The notes beneath the pieces were generated by a model, which saw only the letters and a list, made by a program, of their open reading frames with translations, ran no database searches and had not been told where the DNA came from. Made by a program: the position numbers and the translations under genes. This document shows, piece by piece, positions 1 to 10,960 of a stretch of 29,605 nucleotides of DNA. Within the stretch, counting starts at the first letter, position 1; every line of letters begins with the position of its first letter. The stretch comes from Caldilinea sp. (GTDB lineage Bacteria > Chloroflexota > Anaerolineae > Caldilineales > Caldilineaceae), in contig JAPLGY010000393.1 of assembly GCA_026389955.1 (NCBI GenBank), positions 1 through 29,605 on the forward strand, in the 5' to 3' direction.

Positions 1-2695
<2,695 letters not shown>

Positions 2696-2744
2696 TGGGA
2701 GCCCTTCCGCTTCCAAGCGCAACGCTTCCCCTGCTCTTTGTGCT

Positions 2745-2773
2745 TTGGGTGATCTGAACAATCTTGGTATACT
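2745..2773 (+). promoter_or_regulatory. Sigma70-type promoter of tig
   Basis: -35 TTGGGT (2745-2750), 17-bp spacer, -10 TATACT (2768-2773), inside the divergent topA/tig gap. The predicted start of transcription is near 2780, giving a leader of about 78 nt before the tig ATG. The same GTATAC core could also serve a leftward promoter for topA, but no good -35 for it was seen. Confidence 0.6.
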
Positions 2774-2857
2774 GGTGAAATGATCGATCTTGCACCTGCC
2801 TTGTTGGTACAGGGGGGCTGCAAAAATAGATGAAACTGAGCATTGCACGAGGATTTT

Positions 2858-4219
2858 ATGTCATTTACTGTTACCACTGAACCACGCGAAAATCGCCAGC
2901 TGGCGGTCACCATCGAAGTTTCGCACGATCGGGTTGACCAGGAACTGCGCAAAGCAGCAGCCAAACTTGCCAGCCAGTATCGAATTCCTGGCTTCCGCAA
3001 AGGCAAAGCCCCCTACCACATTGTCGTCCAGCAAATTGGTCTGCCCAACCTCTATTCTGAGTTTATCGATGAACTCGGACAGGAGCTTTTTCGCGAGGCG
3101 ATCGTTCGGGAAAAAATCGAACCGTACGCCCAGTCCTCGCTGGAGGATATCCAGCTGGAACCGTTGACGTACCAAATGGTGGTGCCGTTGGAGCCAGAGG
3201 TCAAGCTGGGCGACTATCGGTCTTTGCGCGTCGAGGAAGACCCAGTTGTGATCGACCCCGTCGCTGTCGAAGAGCGCATCAAACGCTACCAGGGGGAGTA
3301 TTCCAGCTGGCAGGAAGTCACACGTCCTGCACAATACCAGGATTTGCTTTCGGTGAATGTGCGCAGCGTCATCGCCCCTGAGCAAGAAGGGGCTGAAGAG
3401 ACAGTGGTGTTGGACGAGGAGAATTGGGAGATCACGCTCGACGAAGCCAACCCGATGGAACCGGCTGGTTTTGACCGCGAACTGCTGGGCATGTGCAGCA
3501 GCGAAGAAAAACAATTTGTCGTGAAATGGCCCGAAGATACCAAAAGCATCTACGCTGGCAAAGAAGCACAGTTTCAGGTCAGGGTCAACAGCGTAAAAGC
3601 CTACGAACGCCCTGAACTCAACGATGCGTTTGCGCAGATGGTGGGCCCTGATTTTCAAACCATGGCTGACCTGGAACATTCGATCGAAGAGAGCCTGCAA
3701 GAAGAGACGCGTAAAAATAGCCAGGACCGCTATCTGAACAAAGTACTTGATACCTTGATCGAGAAGAGCGAGCTGAACTATCCGCCAGTCGTGGTCGAAG
3801 ACCAGATTGATTCCATGCTGCAAACCCTCGAACGAAATCTGCGTCGCTACGGCATCGAAAATCTGGAGACCTTCCTTCGGCAGACCCAACAAACTCTAGA
3901 GGAGTACCGGGAGCAGATGCGTCCCGAGGCCGTCAAACAAGCACAACGCAATCTGGTCCTCTCCGAAGTGATCAAACAAGAGGCGATCGAAGCGACTTCT
4001 GAAGAGATCGAACAGCATCTTCGCCAGCTGTTTGGGGTCAACCCCGGCGAGGAAATTTCTGAACAGGCTGCTGCAACAGCGATGATGCTGCGCGGTGGGG
4101 CCGGACGCAACATGATTGTCAGCCAAATTTTGGTCGACAAGGCCAGCACCTTTTTGCAAACCCTGGCACGCACCAGCGACACGGCTGCCAGCGACACGGC
4201 TGCCAGCGACACAGACTGA
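2858..4219 (+). CDS. tig: Trigger factor, ribosome-associated chaperone
   Basis: Ribosome-bound chaperone and peptidyl-prolyl isomerase that shelters nascent chains. 453 residues, a normal family length. The N-terminal ribosome-docking signature GFRKGKAP is at residues 45-52. A divergent FKBP-like middle domain and a Glu/Gln-rich helical C-terminal domain follow. The start is ATG 2858, preceded by ACGAGGA; a TTG 15 bases upstream in frame is less likely. The C-terminus ends in three near-identical ASDTA repeats, probably a disordered tail. First gene of the tig-clpP-clpX order common in bacteria. Gap of 177 bp to clpP. Confidence 0.95.
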   Translation: MSFTVTTEPRENRQLAVTIEVSHDRVDQELRKAAAKLASQYRIPGFRKGKAPYHIVVQQIGLPNLYSEFIDELGQELFREAIVREKIEPYAQSSLEDIQLEPLTYQMVVPLEPEVKLGDYRSLRVEEDPVVIDPVAVEERIKRYQGEYSSWQEVTRPAQYQDLLSVNVRSVIAPEQEGAEETVVLDEENWEITLDEANPMEPAGFDRELLGMCSSEEKQFVVKWPEDTKSIYAGKEAQFQVRVNSVKAYERPELNDAFAQMVGPDFQTMADLEHSIEESLQEETRKNSQDRYLNKVLDTLIEKSELNYPPVVVEDQIDSMLQTLERNLRRYGIENLETFLRQTQQTLEEYREQMRPEAVKQAQRNLVLSEVIKQEAIEATSEEIEQHLRQLFGVNPGEEISEQAAATAMMLRGGAGRNMIVSQILVDKASTFLQTLARTSDTAASDTAASDTD

Positions 4220-4396
4220 ACGCCCTCTGCTAATGGAACGCAAACGTGCAACAGAAGACGGCTTACATCAGCCATTGCAGAATCTTCCTATTGTAGACAG
4301 AGTCACCAGCCGAACAGGCGGCTGAAAAAGGCCGATTGGCGTTTTAACGAGCCTTTGTGGACACTTCTGTACACAAGAAAGGTAGCAAAAACCGGT

Positions 4397-5062
4397 ATGA
4401 TCTATCCGAACAATCTCATTCCCATGGTGATCGACAGCTCCAGTCGCGGCGAGCGGGCCTACGACATCTACAGCCTGCTGCTCAAAGAGCGGATTGTCTT
4501 TTTGGGAACCCCCATCAACGACCAGGTGGCAAATCTGATCGTCGCCCAGCTGTTGTATTTGAACGGCGAAGACCCCAACCAGCCGATCAACATGTATATC
4601 AACAGCCCAGGCGGCAGCATCTATGCGGGGCTGGCCATCTACGACACGATGCAGATGATCACGGCGCCAGTGGCCACCTATGCCGTCGGCGTCACGGCCA
4701 GCATGGGGACTGTGCTGTTGGCCAGCGGCACCAAAGGCAAGCGCTATGCCCTGCCCCACGCGACGATCCATATGCATCCAGCCAGCAGCGGCGCCCAAGG
4801 ATACACCGAAGACGTGCGCATTGCCTTCCGAGAGCAGGAACGGGTGCAGACCCAACTCTTCCATCTGGTGGGCAAACATTCGGGCCACGACTGGAAAGAG
4901 ATCGAAGAGATGTTTATTCGTGACCGCTATATGAACGCGTTGGAAGCCAAAACGTTTGGGCTGGTCGACCAGGTGCTGGGAAACTCAGACGACGTCGTGG
5001 TCATCTCCAAAGAAGGTCAGATCAAATTTGCCAGCGAGGCCGTGCCCAACGGTTCAAACTGA
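4397..5062 (+). CDS. clpP: ATP-dependent Clp protease proteolytic subunit
   Basis: Serine protease subunit forming the ClpP chamber that degrades substrates fed by ClpX/ClpA/ClpC. With start ATG 4397 it has 221 residues. Catalytic triad: Ser102 (TASMG), His127 (in HMHPAS, where most ClpP have IHQP) and Asp176 (IRDRYM). The N-terminal [20 protein letters not shown] matches the processed axial-loop region of ClpP. The frame is open upstream to a TTG at 4355, but homology begins after 4397. No strong Shine-Dalgarno was seen at either start, so the exact start is uncertain. clpX begins 24 bp downstream. The motif change next to the catalytic His is unusual but leaves the triad intact. Confidence 0.93.
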   Translation: MIYPNNLIPMVIDSSSRGERAYDIYSLLLKERIVFLGTPINDQVANLIVAQLLYLNGEDPNQPINMYINSPGGSIYAGLAIYDTMQMITAPVATYAVGVTASMGTVLLASGTKGKRYALPHATIHMHPASSGAQGYTEDVRIAFREQERVQTQLFHLVGKHSGHDWKEIEEMFIRDRYMNALEAKTFGLVDQVLGNSDDVVVISKEGQIKFASEAVPNGSN

Positions 5063-5086
5063 AAAACCGAGGGTGCAGTTCAACCG

Positions 5087-6326
5087 ATGAGCGAACCACA
5101 ATCGACCTACTGTTCTTTTTGTGGCAAAAACAGCAACGATGTCAACCGTCTGATCGAAGGCATCGACGGCGCTTATATCTGTGACAGCTGTATTTTGCTG
5201 GGCGCTGAAGTGCTGGCGGAAGAAGGTGTCGTTGCGGGTGGGGTGGCAGGGCGTACCCCGCCTGCCACCCCCACCCCCCGGACGCTTCCCAGCCCCCGTG
5301 CGATTGTCGAACACCTGGACCAGTATGTGATCGGGCAGAGCCGGGCCAAAAAAGTGCTCGCTGTTGCCGTGTACAACCACTACAAGCGGGTCTTTGGCGG
5401 CAGCGCGACCGAGGCTGCCAAAGAAACAGAGAGAACTCCAGACAGCGATGTGGAGCTCTCTAAAAGCAACGTGCTCCTGATCGGCCCGACCGGCAGCGGC
5501 AAGACGCTGCTGGCACAGACGCTGGCCAGGATGTTGGATGTGCCCTTCACGATCGCGGATGCGACCTCTCTGACCGAAGCCGGGTATGTCGGCGAAGACG
5601 TGGAGACGATTCTGGTTGGCCTGCTGCAAAATGCCAATTGGGACACCGAGCGGGCTGCGTACGGGATTGTCTACATCGACGAAATCGACAAGATTGCCCG
5701 CAAAAGCGGCGACAACCCCAGCATCACACGGGATGTGAGTGGAGAGGGGGTGCAGCAGGCGCTTCGATGAAGCCAGTTCACCGGTGCAGCCACAACCTGT
5801 TGGCGAGCTTCCCCTGCCTGAAGATCTGCTGACCCGTCGGCGGGAGCTGAAATTGCGTCAGCTGGAAAAGACAAGCCGGGAAGAGAGCGAACTGCTCAGC
5901 CAGGTCCAGCCCGATGATCTGCTGACCTACGGATTGATTCCAGAGTTTGTGGGACGCTTGCCGGTGACCGTCAGTCTGGAAGCGCTGGACCGGCAGACCT
6001 TGATCCGAATCTTGACCGAACCACGCAACAGTGTGGTGCGGCAGTTCCAGCGGCTCTTTGCGATGGATGGCACTGCGCTGGAGTTTGAGCCGGCCGCTTT
6101 GGAGTCCGTGGCGACCGAAGCGTTTCTGCGCAAGACAGGTGCCCGCGGGCTGCGCAGCATCGTCGAGGAGGCGCTGTTGGAGGTCATGTACGAGATCCCG
6201 AGCCGCGACGACATCGTGCGCTGCGTGGTTCATGCCAACGTCTTCACGCAGCACGAATCGCCCCTGCTTTTCAACGCCCATGGGCATACCGTGGTGCTGG
6301 CCCGCGACCTCAAAAGTGCAGCCTGA
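5087..6326 (+). pseudogene. clpX: clpX, broken by an internal deletion with frameshift
   Basis: ClpX is the AAA+ unfoldase partner of ClpP. The first frame (5087-5770) encodes the zinc-binding domain (CSFC...CDSC), Walker A GPTGSGKT, pore loop GYVG, Walker B VYIDEID and [10 protein letters not shown], then hits TGA at 5768. The second frame, open across the junction to 6326, resumes with [25 protein letters not shown] and the sensor-2 segment RKTGARGLRSI. About 39 codons normally between QQAL and GGAF, including the RKH pore loop and sensor 1, are missing. After the break a linker (about 5765-5890) without the usual IGFG motif precedes the conserved C-terminal domain. The loss is not a multiple of three. 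It is either a true inactivating deletion or an assembly error. Programmed frameshifting would not restore the missing codons. Confidence 0.85.
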
Positions 6327-6362
6327 GCGTCTCTGCGCTCTTCGCAGCCCTGCCGTTCGGCT

Positions 6363-7490
6363 TCACCCATTCTCTGCTGCACGCTGTGCGTGCAACGCTG
6401 CCAGAATTTTTTGGTCGGTCACGGGCAGAGGATAGCGTGCGACCTCCTCCAGCCCCAGCCACAGCCAGCGCTGGCAGCCGAGCGCCTGCGGCTGCCCGCT
6501 GACGTGGCGGGCGTGAAAGGTGTGCAGCGTGATCCGAAAATGGGTGTAGGCATGCCGGAGGGTAATCAGCCAGCCCAGCACTTCGATCGCGATCCCCAGT
6601 TCTTCGTCGATCTCGCGGCGCAGGCAGGCTGCCAGGTCGGCGTCTCCCTTCTCCAACTTGCCGCCTGGAAACTCCCACAACCCCCCCAACAGGCCCTCTG
6701 CCGGGCGTTGGGCGAGCAGGAGCTGGCTCTGAAAGGGGGCACCTGCCCAGATGACCCCTGCGGCGACGTCGTAGTGAGGAGAAGATCGGCGCGGGCTTCG
6801 CAGCGGCCGTTCTGCCTGGCGGCCAGCCAGGGCGGCTGCACAGCTGTCGGCCAGCGGACAGAGCAGGCAGCGCGGCTTTCGGGGTGTGCAGACGGTCGCT
6901 CCTAGCTCCATCAGTCCTTCGTTGCAGTCCCCTGCTGCGGCGGGCGGGGCTGCCTCGACCAGCATACGGGCCCACTGCCACAGCTGCTGCTGCACCGCCG
7001 GCTCGTCGATCGGCTGTTTCAGATCGCACAGCCGGGCCAGCACGCGTTGGACATTGCCGTCCAGGATGGGCTCTGGCTGGTTGAAGGCGATGCTGAGGAT
7101 GGCGCCGGCGGTGTACGCGCCGACCCCAGGCAGCGCCCGCAAGGCCGCCCGCTCTGCGGGCAGCTCTCCGCCATGTTTTTCGACGATCTGACGGGCTGCT
7201 CGATGCAGGTTGCGGGCACGGGCGTAGTAACCAAGCCCCTCCCAGAGTTTGAGGACGTCCTGCAGGTCAGCCGCCGCCAGTGCCTGGACGGTGGGAAAGC
7301 GTTCCATCCAGCGTTCGAAGTAGCCAGCTGCCGTCTCCGCGCGGGTCTGTTGCAGCATCACCTCGCTGATCCAGACAGAATAGGGGGGGCGCTGGCCAGC
7401 TGGGGCTGCACGCCAGGGCAGCAGCCGGCGCTGGTGGGCGTGCCAGTTCACCAGCTGCTCTGCCAGCCGCGCAAAGTCGAGGACAGCCAT
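6363..7490 (-). CDS. mutY: A/G-specific adenine glycosylase
   Basis: Removes adenine mispaired with 8-oxoguanine (GO repair). 375 residues. Seen in order: SEVMLQQT with catalytic Glu43, helix-hairpin-helix LPGVGAYTAGA (120-130), catalytic Asp144 in ILDGNVQRVLAR, and the 4Fe-4S loop C201-x6-C208-x2-C211-x5-C217. A C-terminal NUDIX-like OG-recognition domain (about 231-370) has a GGKLEKGD...RREIDEELG box, which differs from the catalytic Nudix box in the first Glu and in spacing, as expected for a recognition-only domain. Convergent with clpX (36 bp apart) and 24 bp downstream of the zinc-ribbon gene, so probably co-transcribed with it. Confidence 0.95.
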   Translation of the reverse strand: MAVLDFARLAEQLVNWHAHQRRLLPWRAAPAGQRPPYSVWISEVMLQQTRAETAAGYFERWMERFPTVQALAAADLQDVLKLWEGLGYYARARNLHRAARQIVEKHGGELPAERAALRALPGVGAYTAGAILSIAFNQPEPILDGNVQRVLARLCDLKQPIDEPAVQQQLWQWARMLVEAAPPAAAGDCNEGLMELGATVCTPRKPRCLLCPLADSCAAALAGRQAERPLRSPRRSSPHYDVAAGVIWAGAPFQSQLLLAQRPAEGLLGGLWEFPGGKLEKGDADLAACLRREIDEELGIAIEVLGWLITLRHAYTHFRITLHTFHARHVSGQPQALGCQRWLWLGLEEVARYPLPVTDQKILAALHAQRAAENG

Positions 7491-7514
7491 CAGCCGCAGG
7501 CGCTGTCAGACATG

Positions 7515-7718
7515 CTACTGGGGAGCGGTGAGCGGCGAAAAGAAACATTGAGACAGCAGGGTCATCGCAAAAAAAGCGACGATCAGCAGCCACATCCAGC
7601 TGGGAAACCCACCTTGACGGCGCTCCTTGGGGGGTTTGGGTTTGGGCAGGGGTGTCTGACAACGCCAGCAGACTTCTTTGTCGTCTGGATTCCAAGTTTT
7701 GCAGTTTGAACAGTCCAT
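7515..7718 (-). CDS. Small zinc-ribbon membrane protein, function unknown
   Basis: 67 residues from ATG 7718, with AAGGAAG correctly spaced upstream. The longer open frame reaching 7859 lacks that site. The N-terminus has a zinc-ribbon half-pair, CSNC (3-6) and CWRC (17-20). A Pro/Lys-rich linker and a single hydrophobic helix (about 41-60) follow, ending at the C-terminus. The predicted topology is a cytosolic metal-binding knuckle anchored by a C-terminal helix. mutY follows 24 bp downstream on the same strand. A weak leftward promoter may lie around 7748-7778 (TACGAT/GATACA). No specific function is assigned. Confidence 0.7.
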   Translation of the reverse strand: MDCSNCKTWNPDDKEVCWRCQTPLPKPKPPKERRQGGFPSWMWLLIVAFFAMTLLSQCFFSPLTAPQ

Positions 7719-7847
7719 GATAGCTTCCTTATTCCTGGCGCTTTCTTTGTATCGTAGCACAGAGGGACACAGCCACAAAACGGCTGTCCGAGCTGAGAAA
7801 CACGGGCTGTATCTTTTCTGGAAACAGATTTTTGGAACTGCGGGCAT

Positions 7848-7876
7848 TTGACAAAACAAATTTGTTGTACGATACT
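7848..7876 (+). promoter_or_regulatory. Consensus promoter with palindromic spacer, for a small transcript
   Basis: -35 TTGACA (7848-7853, perfect consensus), 17-bp spacer, -10 GATACT (7871-7876). The spacer contains the perfect 12-bp palindrome AACAAATTTGTT (7855-7866), a position where a repressor would block RNA polymerase. Predicted transcription start near 7883. Confidence 0.7.
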
Positions 7877-7950
7877 ACTCCTCAGCTAGGAAGTGCGATG
7901 TTGCAAAGCCCAGCCTGACACTGCTATCCCAAATTAAGGAGGTGATGTAC

Positions 7951-8010
7951 ATGGACAGTACTTGTTTTAGTCTGCGTCCGGTAGCATCGCCTCAGGGATA
8001 TATTCTCTAG
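7951..8010 (+). CDS. Candidate 19-residue peptide with full-length Shine-Dalgarno
   Basis: ATG 7951 to TAG 8008-8010 encodes MDSTCFSLRPVASPQGYIL. It is preceded by AAGGAGGTGAT (7936-7946), an 11-base match to the anti-Shine-Dalgarno end of 16S rRNA and the strongest ribosome site noticed in the window. The reading frame overlaps the left arm of an 11-bp inverted repeat and stops one base before its loop ends. It has its own promoter and terminator and no downstream gene on this strand. It could be a small protein, a leader peptide left from a lost operon, or the coding part of a dual-function RNA. No family is recognised. Confidence 0.5.
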   Translation: MDSTCFSLRPVASPQGYIL

Positions 8011-8022
8011 GTGCTACCGGAC
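7976..8022 (+). repeat. 11-bp perfect inverted repeat (hairpin) over the ORF end
   Basis: Left arm GTCCGGTAGCA (7976-7986), right arm TGCTACCGGAC (8012-8022), 25-nt loop. The left arm lies in codons 9-12 of the 19-codon ORF and the right arm starts just after the stop codon, so translating ribosomes would disrupt the stem. Confidence 0.75.
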
Positions 8023-8067
8023 ACCAAGGAAAAAGCCCTTGCTTTGGCAGGGGCTTTTTTCTTGGTG
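8022..8067. terminator. Bidirectional intrinsic terminator, 21-bp stem
   Basis: Arms 8022-8042 and 8047-8067 pair over 21 bp with only two G-U wobbles and a TTTG loop. The GC core AAGCCC/GGGCTT is flanked by T6 on the plus strand and T5 on the minus strand. It can end the small transcript rightward and ridA leftward (ridA stops at 8091). Confidence 0.85.
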
Positions 8068-8090
8068 CACGCGTTTTCTTTCACGTCGGC

Positions 8091-8474
8091 TCACTCTGGC
8101 AGCACGGCGACGCAGTCGACTTCGATCAGCATCTGGCCGATCAGCACAGCCTGCACGGTCGTGCGCGCCGGGTAGGGTTTGCTCAAAAACTGGCGGTAGA
8201 TCTCGTTCAACACAGGAAAGTCCAGCACGTTGGCCAGGTAGATGTTGACCTTGACCACATCTTGCCAGGTGGCGCCGGCAGCGGCCAGGATCAGCTCCAG
8301 GTTGCGCAGGGTGCGTTCGGCCTGCGCCCGAAAATCGCCGGGCTGAAAAAGGTTGGTGGCAGGGTCGAACGAGCCCTGGCCAGAAACGTACAGCGTGCGC
8401 CCTTGAGCTACGATCGCCTGGGAGTACGGGGAAGCTGGGACGACAGCTTCTTCAGAAAAGATGACTTCACGCAT
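8091..8474 (-). CDS. ridA: RidA family enamine/imine deaminase
   Basis: Member of the RidA (YjgF/YER057c) family, trimers that hydrolyse reactive 2-aminoacrylate-type imines to ketoacids and ammonia. 127 residues, typical length. The key substrate-binding Arg104 in PARTTVQA is present, along with PYSQA near the N-terminus and the C-terminal IEVDCVAV. Start ATG 8474 has AGGAG seven bases upstream. It lies divergent to a D-aminoacylase, and this context suggests protection during amino-acid or amine catabolism, though RidA proteins also occur as general housekeeping. Confidence 0.92.
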   Translation of the reverse strand: MREVIFSEEAVVPASPYSQAIVAQGRTLYVSGQGSFDPATNLFQPGDFRAQAERTLRNLELILAAAGATWQDVVKVNIYLANVLDFPVLNEIYRQFLSKPYPARTTVQAVLIGQMLIEVDCVAVLPE

Positions 8475-8524
8475 GGTTGGGCTCCTTTTTTGTACGTAGG
8501 TTCTGTCTGTTCGACACTCTCTTC

Positions 8525-8530
8525 AGTATA
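8525..8530 (-). promoter_or_regulatory. -10 element of the ridA promoter
   Basis: Leftward TATACT about 50 bp upstream of the ridA ATG. The expected -35 position falls within the tandem repeats at 8543-8566 and is weak, which would suit an activator-dependent promoter. Confidence 0.45.
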
Positions 8531-8542
8531 GCACGATTCGGC

Positions 8543-8566
8543 GGCAGATTCTGGGGCAGATTCTGG
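8543..8566. repeat. Tandem 12-bp direct repeat between divergent promoters
   Basis: GGCAGATTCTGG occurs twice head to tail (8543-8554 and 8555-8566), about one helical turn apart. The pair covers the presumed -35 regions of both ridA (leftward) and the D-aminoacylase gene (rightward), so it is a candidate binding site for a shared regulator. Confidence 0.6.
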
Positions 8567-8590
8567 TTTTTGCCCGGCAAAGGCTACAAT
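8561..8590 (+). promoter_or_regulatory. Probable promoter of the D-aminoacylase operon
   Basis: -10 TACAAT (8585-8590) with a weak -35 TTCTGG (8561-8566) at 18 bp. It lies about 58 bp upstream of the ATG at 8648. The -35 is part of the second 12-bp direct repeat. Confidence 0.45.
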
Positions 8591-8647
8591 AGGGTCAACT
8601 GTGCTTCTTGGCTTTATCGTTCTTTCCCGGTAAGAAAGCAGCGTACC

Positions 8648-10204
8648 ATGTTCGATCTGATCATCCGCAACGGTATCCTTGTCGACGGGCAAAGACGCCC
8701 ACGCTACGAGGCGGACCTTGGCATCTCCGGCGATCGGATCACGGCGATCGGCCAGCTGGCCGATGCCGTGGCCCCCACTGAGATCGATGCCCGGGGGAAG
8801 ATCGTGGCCCCTGGCTTTATCGATGTCCACGCCCACTCCGACGCTGCCCTGCTCACGCAGCCCCACCTGCTCTCCAAGACCACGCAGGGCTTCACCACCG
8901 AATTTTTGATGCTTGACGGCATCTCCTACGCTCCTGTCAACGACCAGACTGTGCATGGTTGGATCCAGTATCTGCGCGCCTTGAACGGCCTGCGTTTTGA
9001 GCAGTATACCGGCTGGAAAAGCATCGCTGAGTTTATGGGGCTCTTCGACCGTCGGGCAGCCCAGAACGTCGCTGCGTTTGTGCCCTATGCCACTGTGCGC
9101 ACGCTGGCGCTGGGGTTCGGCGAGCGCCACGCCAACGACTACCAGCTGGTCGGCCTGCGCAATCTTGTTCAGCAGGGCATGGCCGACGGTGCCTGCGGTC
9201 TTTCGACCGGCCTGGATTATGTAGACGAATGTTTTGCCACCACCGACGAGATCGTGGCCGCCTGCCAAGGGATACGCGCCCAGGGTGGGGTCTACGTCAC
9301 CCATGTGCGCTACGCCCGCGGCACGTTAGAAGGGGTCAAAGAGGCGGTCGAGATCGGGCGCCGGGCTGGCGTGCCGGTGCATATCTCCCATCTCAAAGGC
9401 ACCAGCCCAGCCGAAGTCGAGGCCTTGATCGACTACATCGACCTGGTCGCGGTCAACGAAGTCGACTTTTCGTTCGACGTTTACCCTTACATGGCTTCTT
9501 CGACCATGCTGCAGTACCTGCTGCCGCTGGAAATCTGGTCGGACGGGGTGCTGGCCGCCTTTGCCCGTCTGACCGAGCCGGCGCTGCGCGACCGCTTCCA
9601 GCGTCGGCTTGACACGCTGGATCTGGCTGCAATCACCTTTGCCTGGATGCCGGGCCGCCAGAATCAGCAGCTGGCTGGCCTGACGCTGCAGGAGTATGTG
9701 CAGCGCACGCAGCGCCGTGCCGCTGACGCGCTCTGCGACCTGCTGATCGAGGAAAGCATGGCCGTGCTGCTGGTGTTTCGGCGCGAGGAAAATGGACTCG
9801 AAACGGAGTTCATCGAGCATCCTTGCTACATGATGGGCAGCGACGGTATTTTTTTTGCCGACGGCACCCTTCACCCTCGCCAGTATGGGTCGGCCTCCCG
9901 GCTGCTCAGCCACTACGTGCGGCGCAAACGGCTCTTCTCGCTGGAAGACGCCGTCTACAAACTGAGCGGGTATGCAGCTGCCCGGTTCAAGCTCACCGAC
10001 CGCGGGGTGCTGCGCAAGGGCTCCTACGCCGATGTCGTGGTCTTCGACCCAGAAACGGTTCACGACCACGCCTCCTTCGAACATCCTCACCGTCTTTCGA
10101 CCGGTATCGAACATCTTCTGGTCAACGGCGTGCCGATTCTGGCTGGCGGTCGGCCGGTGACCGGCGCGCTGCCGGGTCGTTTCCTGCGCTTTGGCTCGGC
10201 ATGA
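8648..10204 (+). CDS. N-acyl-D-amino-acid deacylase (D-aminoacylase), amidohydrolase superfamily
   Basis: Hydrolyses N-acyl-D-amino acids to D-amino acid and carboxylate, a zinc amidohydrolase in the cytosol. 518 residues from ATG 8648; the frame is open back to 8477, but homology starts MFDLIIRNG. Seen: H61-A-H63-SD metal motif, HISHLKG in the middle, GSDG, then HPRQYG and [16 protein letters not shown], all diagnostic of the family. Odd point: Asp90 (LMLDGIS) occupies the place of the metal-bridging Cys in the usual GNCGIS motif. It heads a rightward trio with a ThuA-like and a Gfo/Idh/MocA gene (gaps 55 and 50 bp). Exact substrate unknown; a related D-amino-acyl or cyclic-amide hydrolase is possible. 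Confidence 0.85.
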   Translation: MFDLIIRNGILVDGQRRPRYEADLGISGDRITAIGQLADAVAPTEIDARGKIVAPGFIDVHAHSDAALLTQPHLLSKTTQGFTTEFLMLDGISYAPVNDQTVHGWIQYLRALNGLRFEQYTGWKSIAEFMGLFDRRAAQNVAAFVPYATVRTLALGFGERHANDYQLVGLRNLVQQGMADGACGLSTGLDYVDECFATTDEIVAACQGIRAQGGVYVTHVRYARGTLEGVKEAVEIGRRAGVPVHISHLKGTSPAEVEALIDYIDLVAVNEVDFSFDVYPYMASSTMLQYLLPLEIWSDGVLAAFARLTEPALRDRFQRRLDTLDLAAITFAWMPGRQNQQLAGLTLQEYVQRTQRRAADALCDLLIEESMAVLLVFRREENGLETEFIEHPCYMMGSDGIFFADGTLHPRQYGSASRLLSHYVRRKRLFSLEDAVYKLSGYAAARFKLTDRGVLRKGSYADVVVFDPETVHDHASFEHPHRLSTGIEHLLVNGVPILAGGRPVTGALPGRFLRFGSA

Positions 10205-10259
10205 CCGCTGCTGTCCTCTTCTTCTTTACTCGGGTTTTTGTCTGAAAGGAAGCAACTGC

Positions 10260-10910
10260 ATGAAAAAATCGTTGATGGTCTGGGGCGGCTGGGAGGGCCA
10301 CGAGCCTCGCCAGTGTGTCGCTCTGTTTGCCCCCCTGATGGAGGCGGCCGGCTATTCGGTGGAGATCAGCGACTCACTCGATGTCTATCTGGACGCGGAC
10401 CGCATGCGCCAGTACGCGGTGATCACCCAGGTCTACACCATGAGCACGATCACGCCGGAACAGGAAAAAGGTCTGCTCACTGCGCTTGAAAACGGCGTCG
10501 GCTTCGCAGGGTGGCACGGCGGCATGGCCGATGCCTTCCGCAACAACACCCAGTATCAGTTTATGGTCGGCGGGCAGTGGGTGGCCCACCCCGGCAACAT
10601 CATCGACTATACGGTCCAGATCACGGAGCGCAACGACCCCATCACCGCTGGCATCGCCGACTTTGCGATGCACTCTGAACAGTACTACATGCACGTCGAC
10701 CCCTCCAACACGGTGCTGGCCACCACCACGTTTGGCGGCCAGCACTGCAGCTGGATCGATGGCACGGTGATGCCGGTGGTTTGGAAACGCCGTTGGGGAG
10801 CCGGTCGGATTTTTTATGCCTCGGTCGGCCATGTCGCCGCCGATTTTGAGGTTCCTGAAGCCAAAGAAATTGTTCGCCGCGGCCTGCTCTGGGCCGCCAG
10901 AGAGTTCTAA
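10260..10910 (+). CDS. ThuA-like (trehalose-utilisation fold) protein
   Basis: 216 residues with the ThuA domain, a class-I glutamine-amidotransferase-like fold found in sugar-derivative catabolism. Motifs: [10 protein letters not shown] at the N-terminus, [13 protein letters not shown] in the middle (the conserved GWHGG), and [19 protein letters not shown] near the end. Start ATG 10260 follows AAGGAAG. Paired with a Gfo/Idh/MocA oxidoreductase, as ThuA is paired with ThuB in rhizobia. Chemistry of the family is not settled; participation in a keto-sugar or sugar-like pathway is inference from the pairing. Confidence 0.85.
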   Translation: MKKSLMVWGGWEGHEPRQCVALFAPLMEAAGYSVEISDSLDVYLDADRMRQYAVITQVYTMSTITPEQEKGLLTALENGVGFAGWHGGMADAFRNNTQYQFMVGGQWVAHPGNIIDYTVQITERNDPITAGIADFAMHSEQYYMHVDPSNTVLATTTFGGQHCSWIDGTVMPVVWKRRWGAGRIFYASVGHVAADFEVPEAKEIVRRGLLWAAREF

Positions 10911-10960
10911 CTCTCTGTCAACAACTCTTCCCCCATGGGGGTATTTTGCTGGAGGATTTG

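Larger units (their letters stand above)
7883..8060 (+). ncRNA. Predicted small transcript of about 180 nt
   Basis: Bounded by the promoter ending at 7876 and the terminator at 8022-8067. It contains a 68-nt leader, a 19-codon ORF and a hairpin. It fills most of the 372-bp gap between the zinc-ribbon gene and ridA; apart from the promoters nothing else was seen there. It lacks features of tmRNA, 4.5S, 6S or RNase P RNA that I could recognise. Extent is inferred from the signals only. Confidence 0.45.

Noticed and set aside
2861..3892. 343-codon minus-strand open frame opposite tig
   Set aside because: tig has normal length, start signal and signature; the reverse frame has no recognisable family.
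4220..4396. Possible terminator or promoter between tig and clpP
   Set aside because: Only a 5-bp stem (AGCCG/CGGCT near 4313) without a T-tract and no convincing -35/-10 pair were seen.
5640..5900. Programmed frameshift in clpX
   Set aside because: Shifting frame would not supply the roughly 39 missing conserved codons and no slippery site with stimulator was seen.
5739..6326. Second clpX piece as an independent gene
   Set aside because: It starts inside conserved ClpX sequence in a wrong frame and has no Shine-Dalgarno; it is better read as the distal part of a broken clpX.
7718..7859. N-terminal extension of the zinc-ribbon protein
   Set aside because: The extension has no motif and would cover the likely promoter; the internal ATG at 7718 has a good ribosome site.
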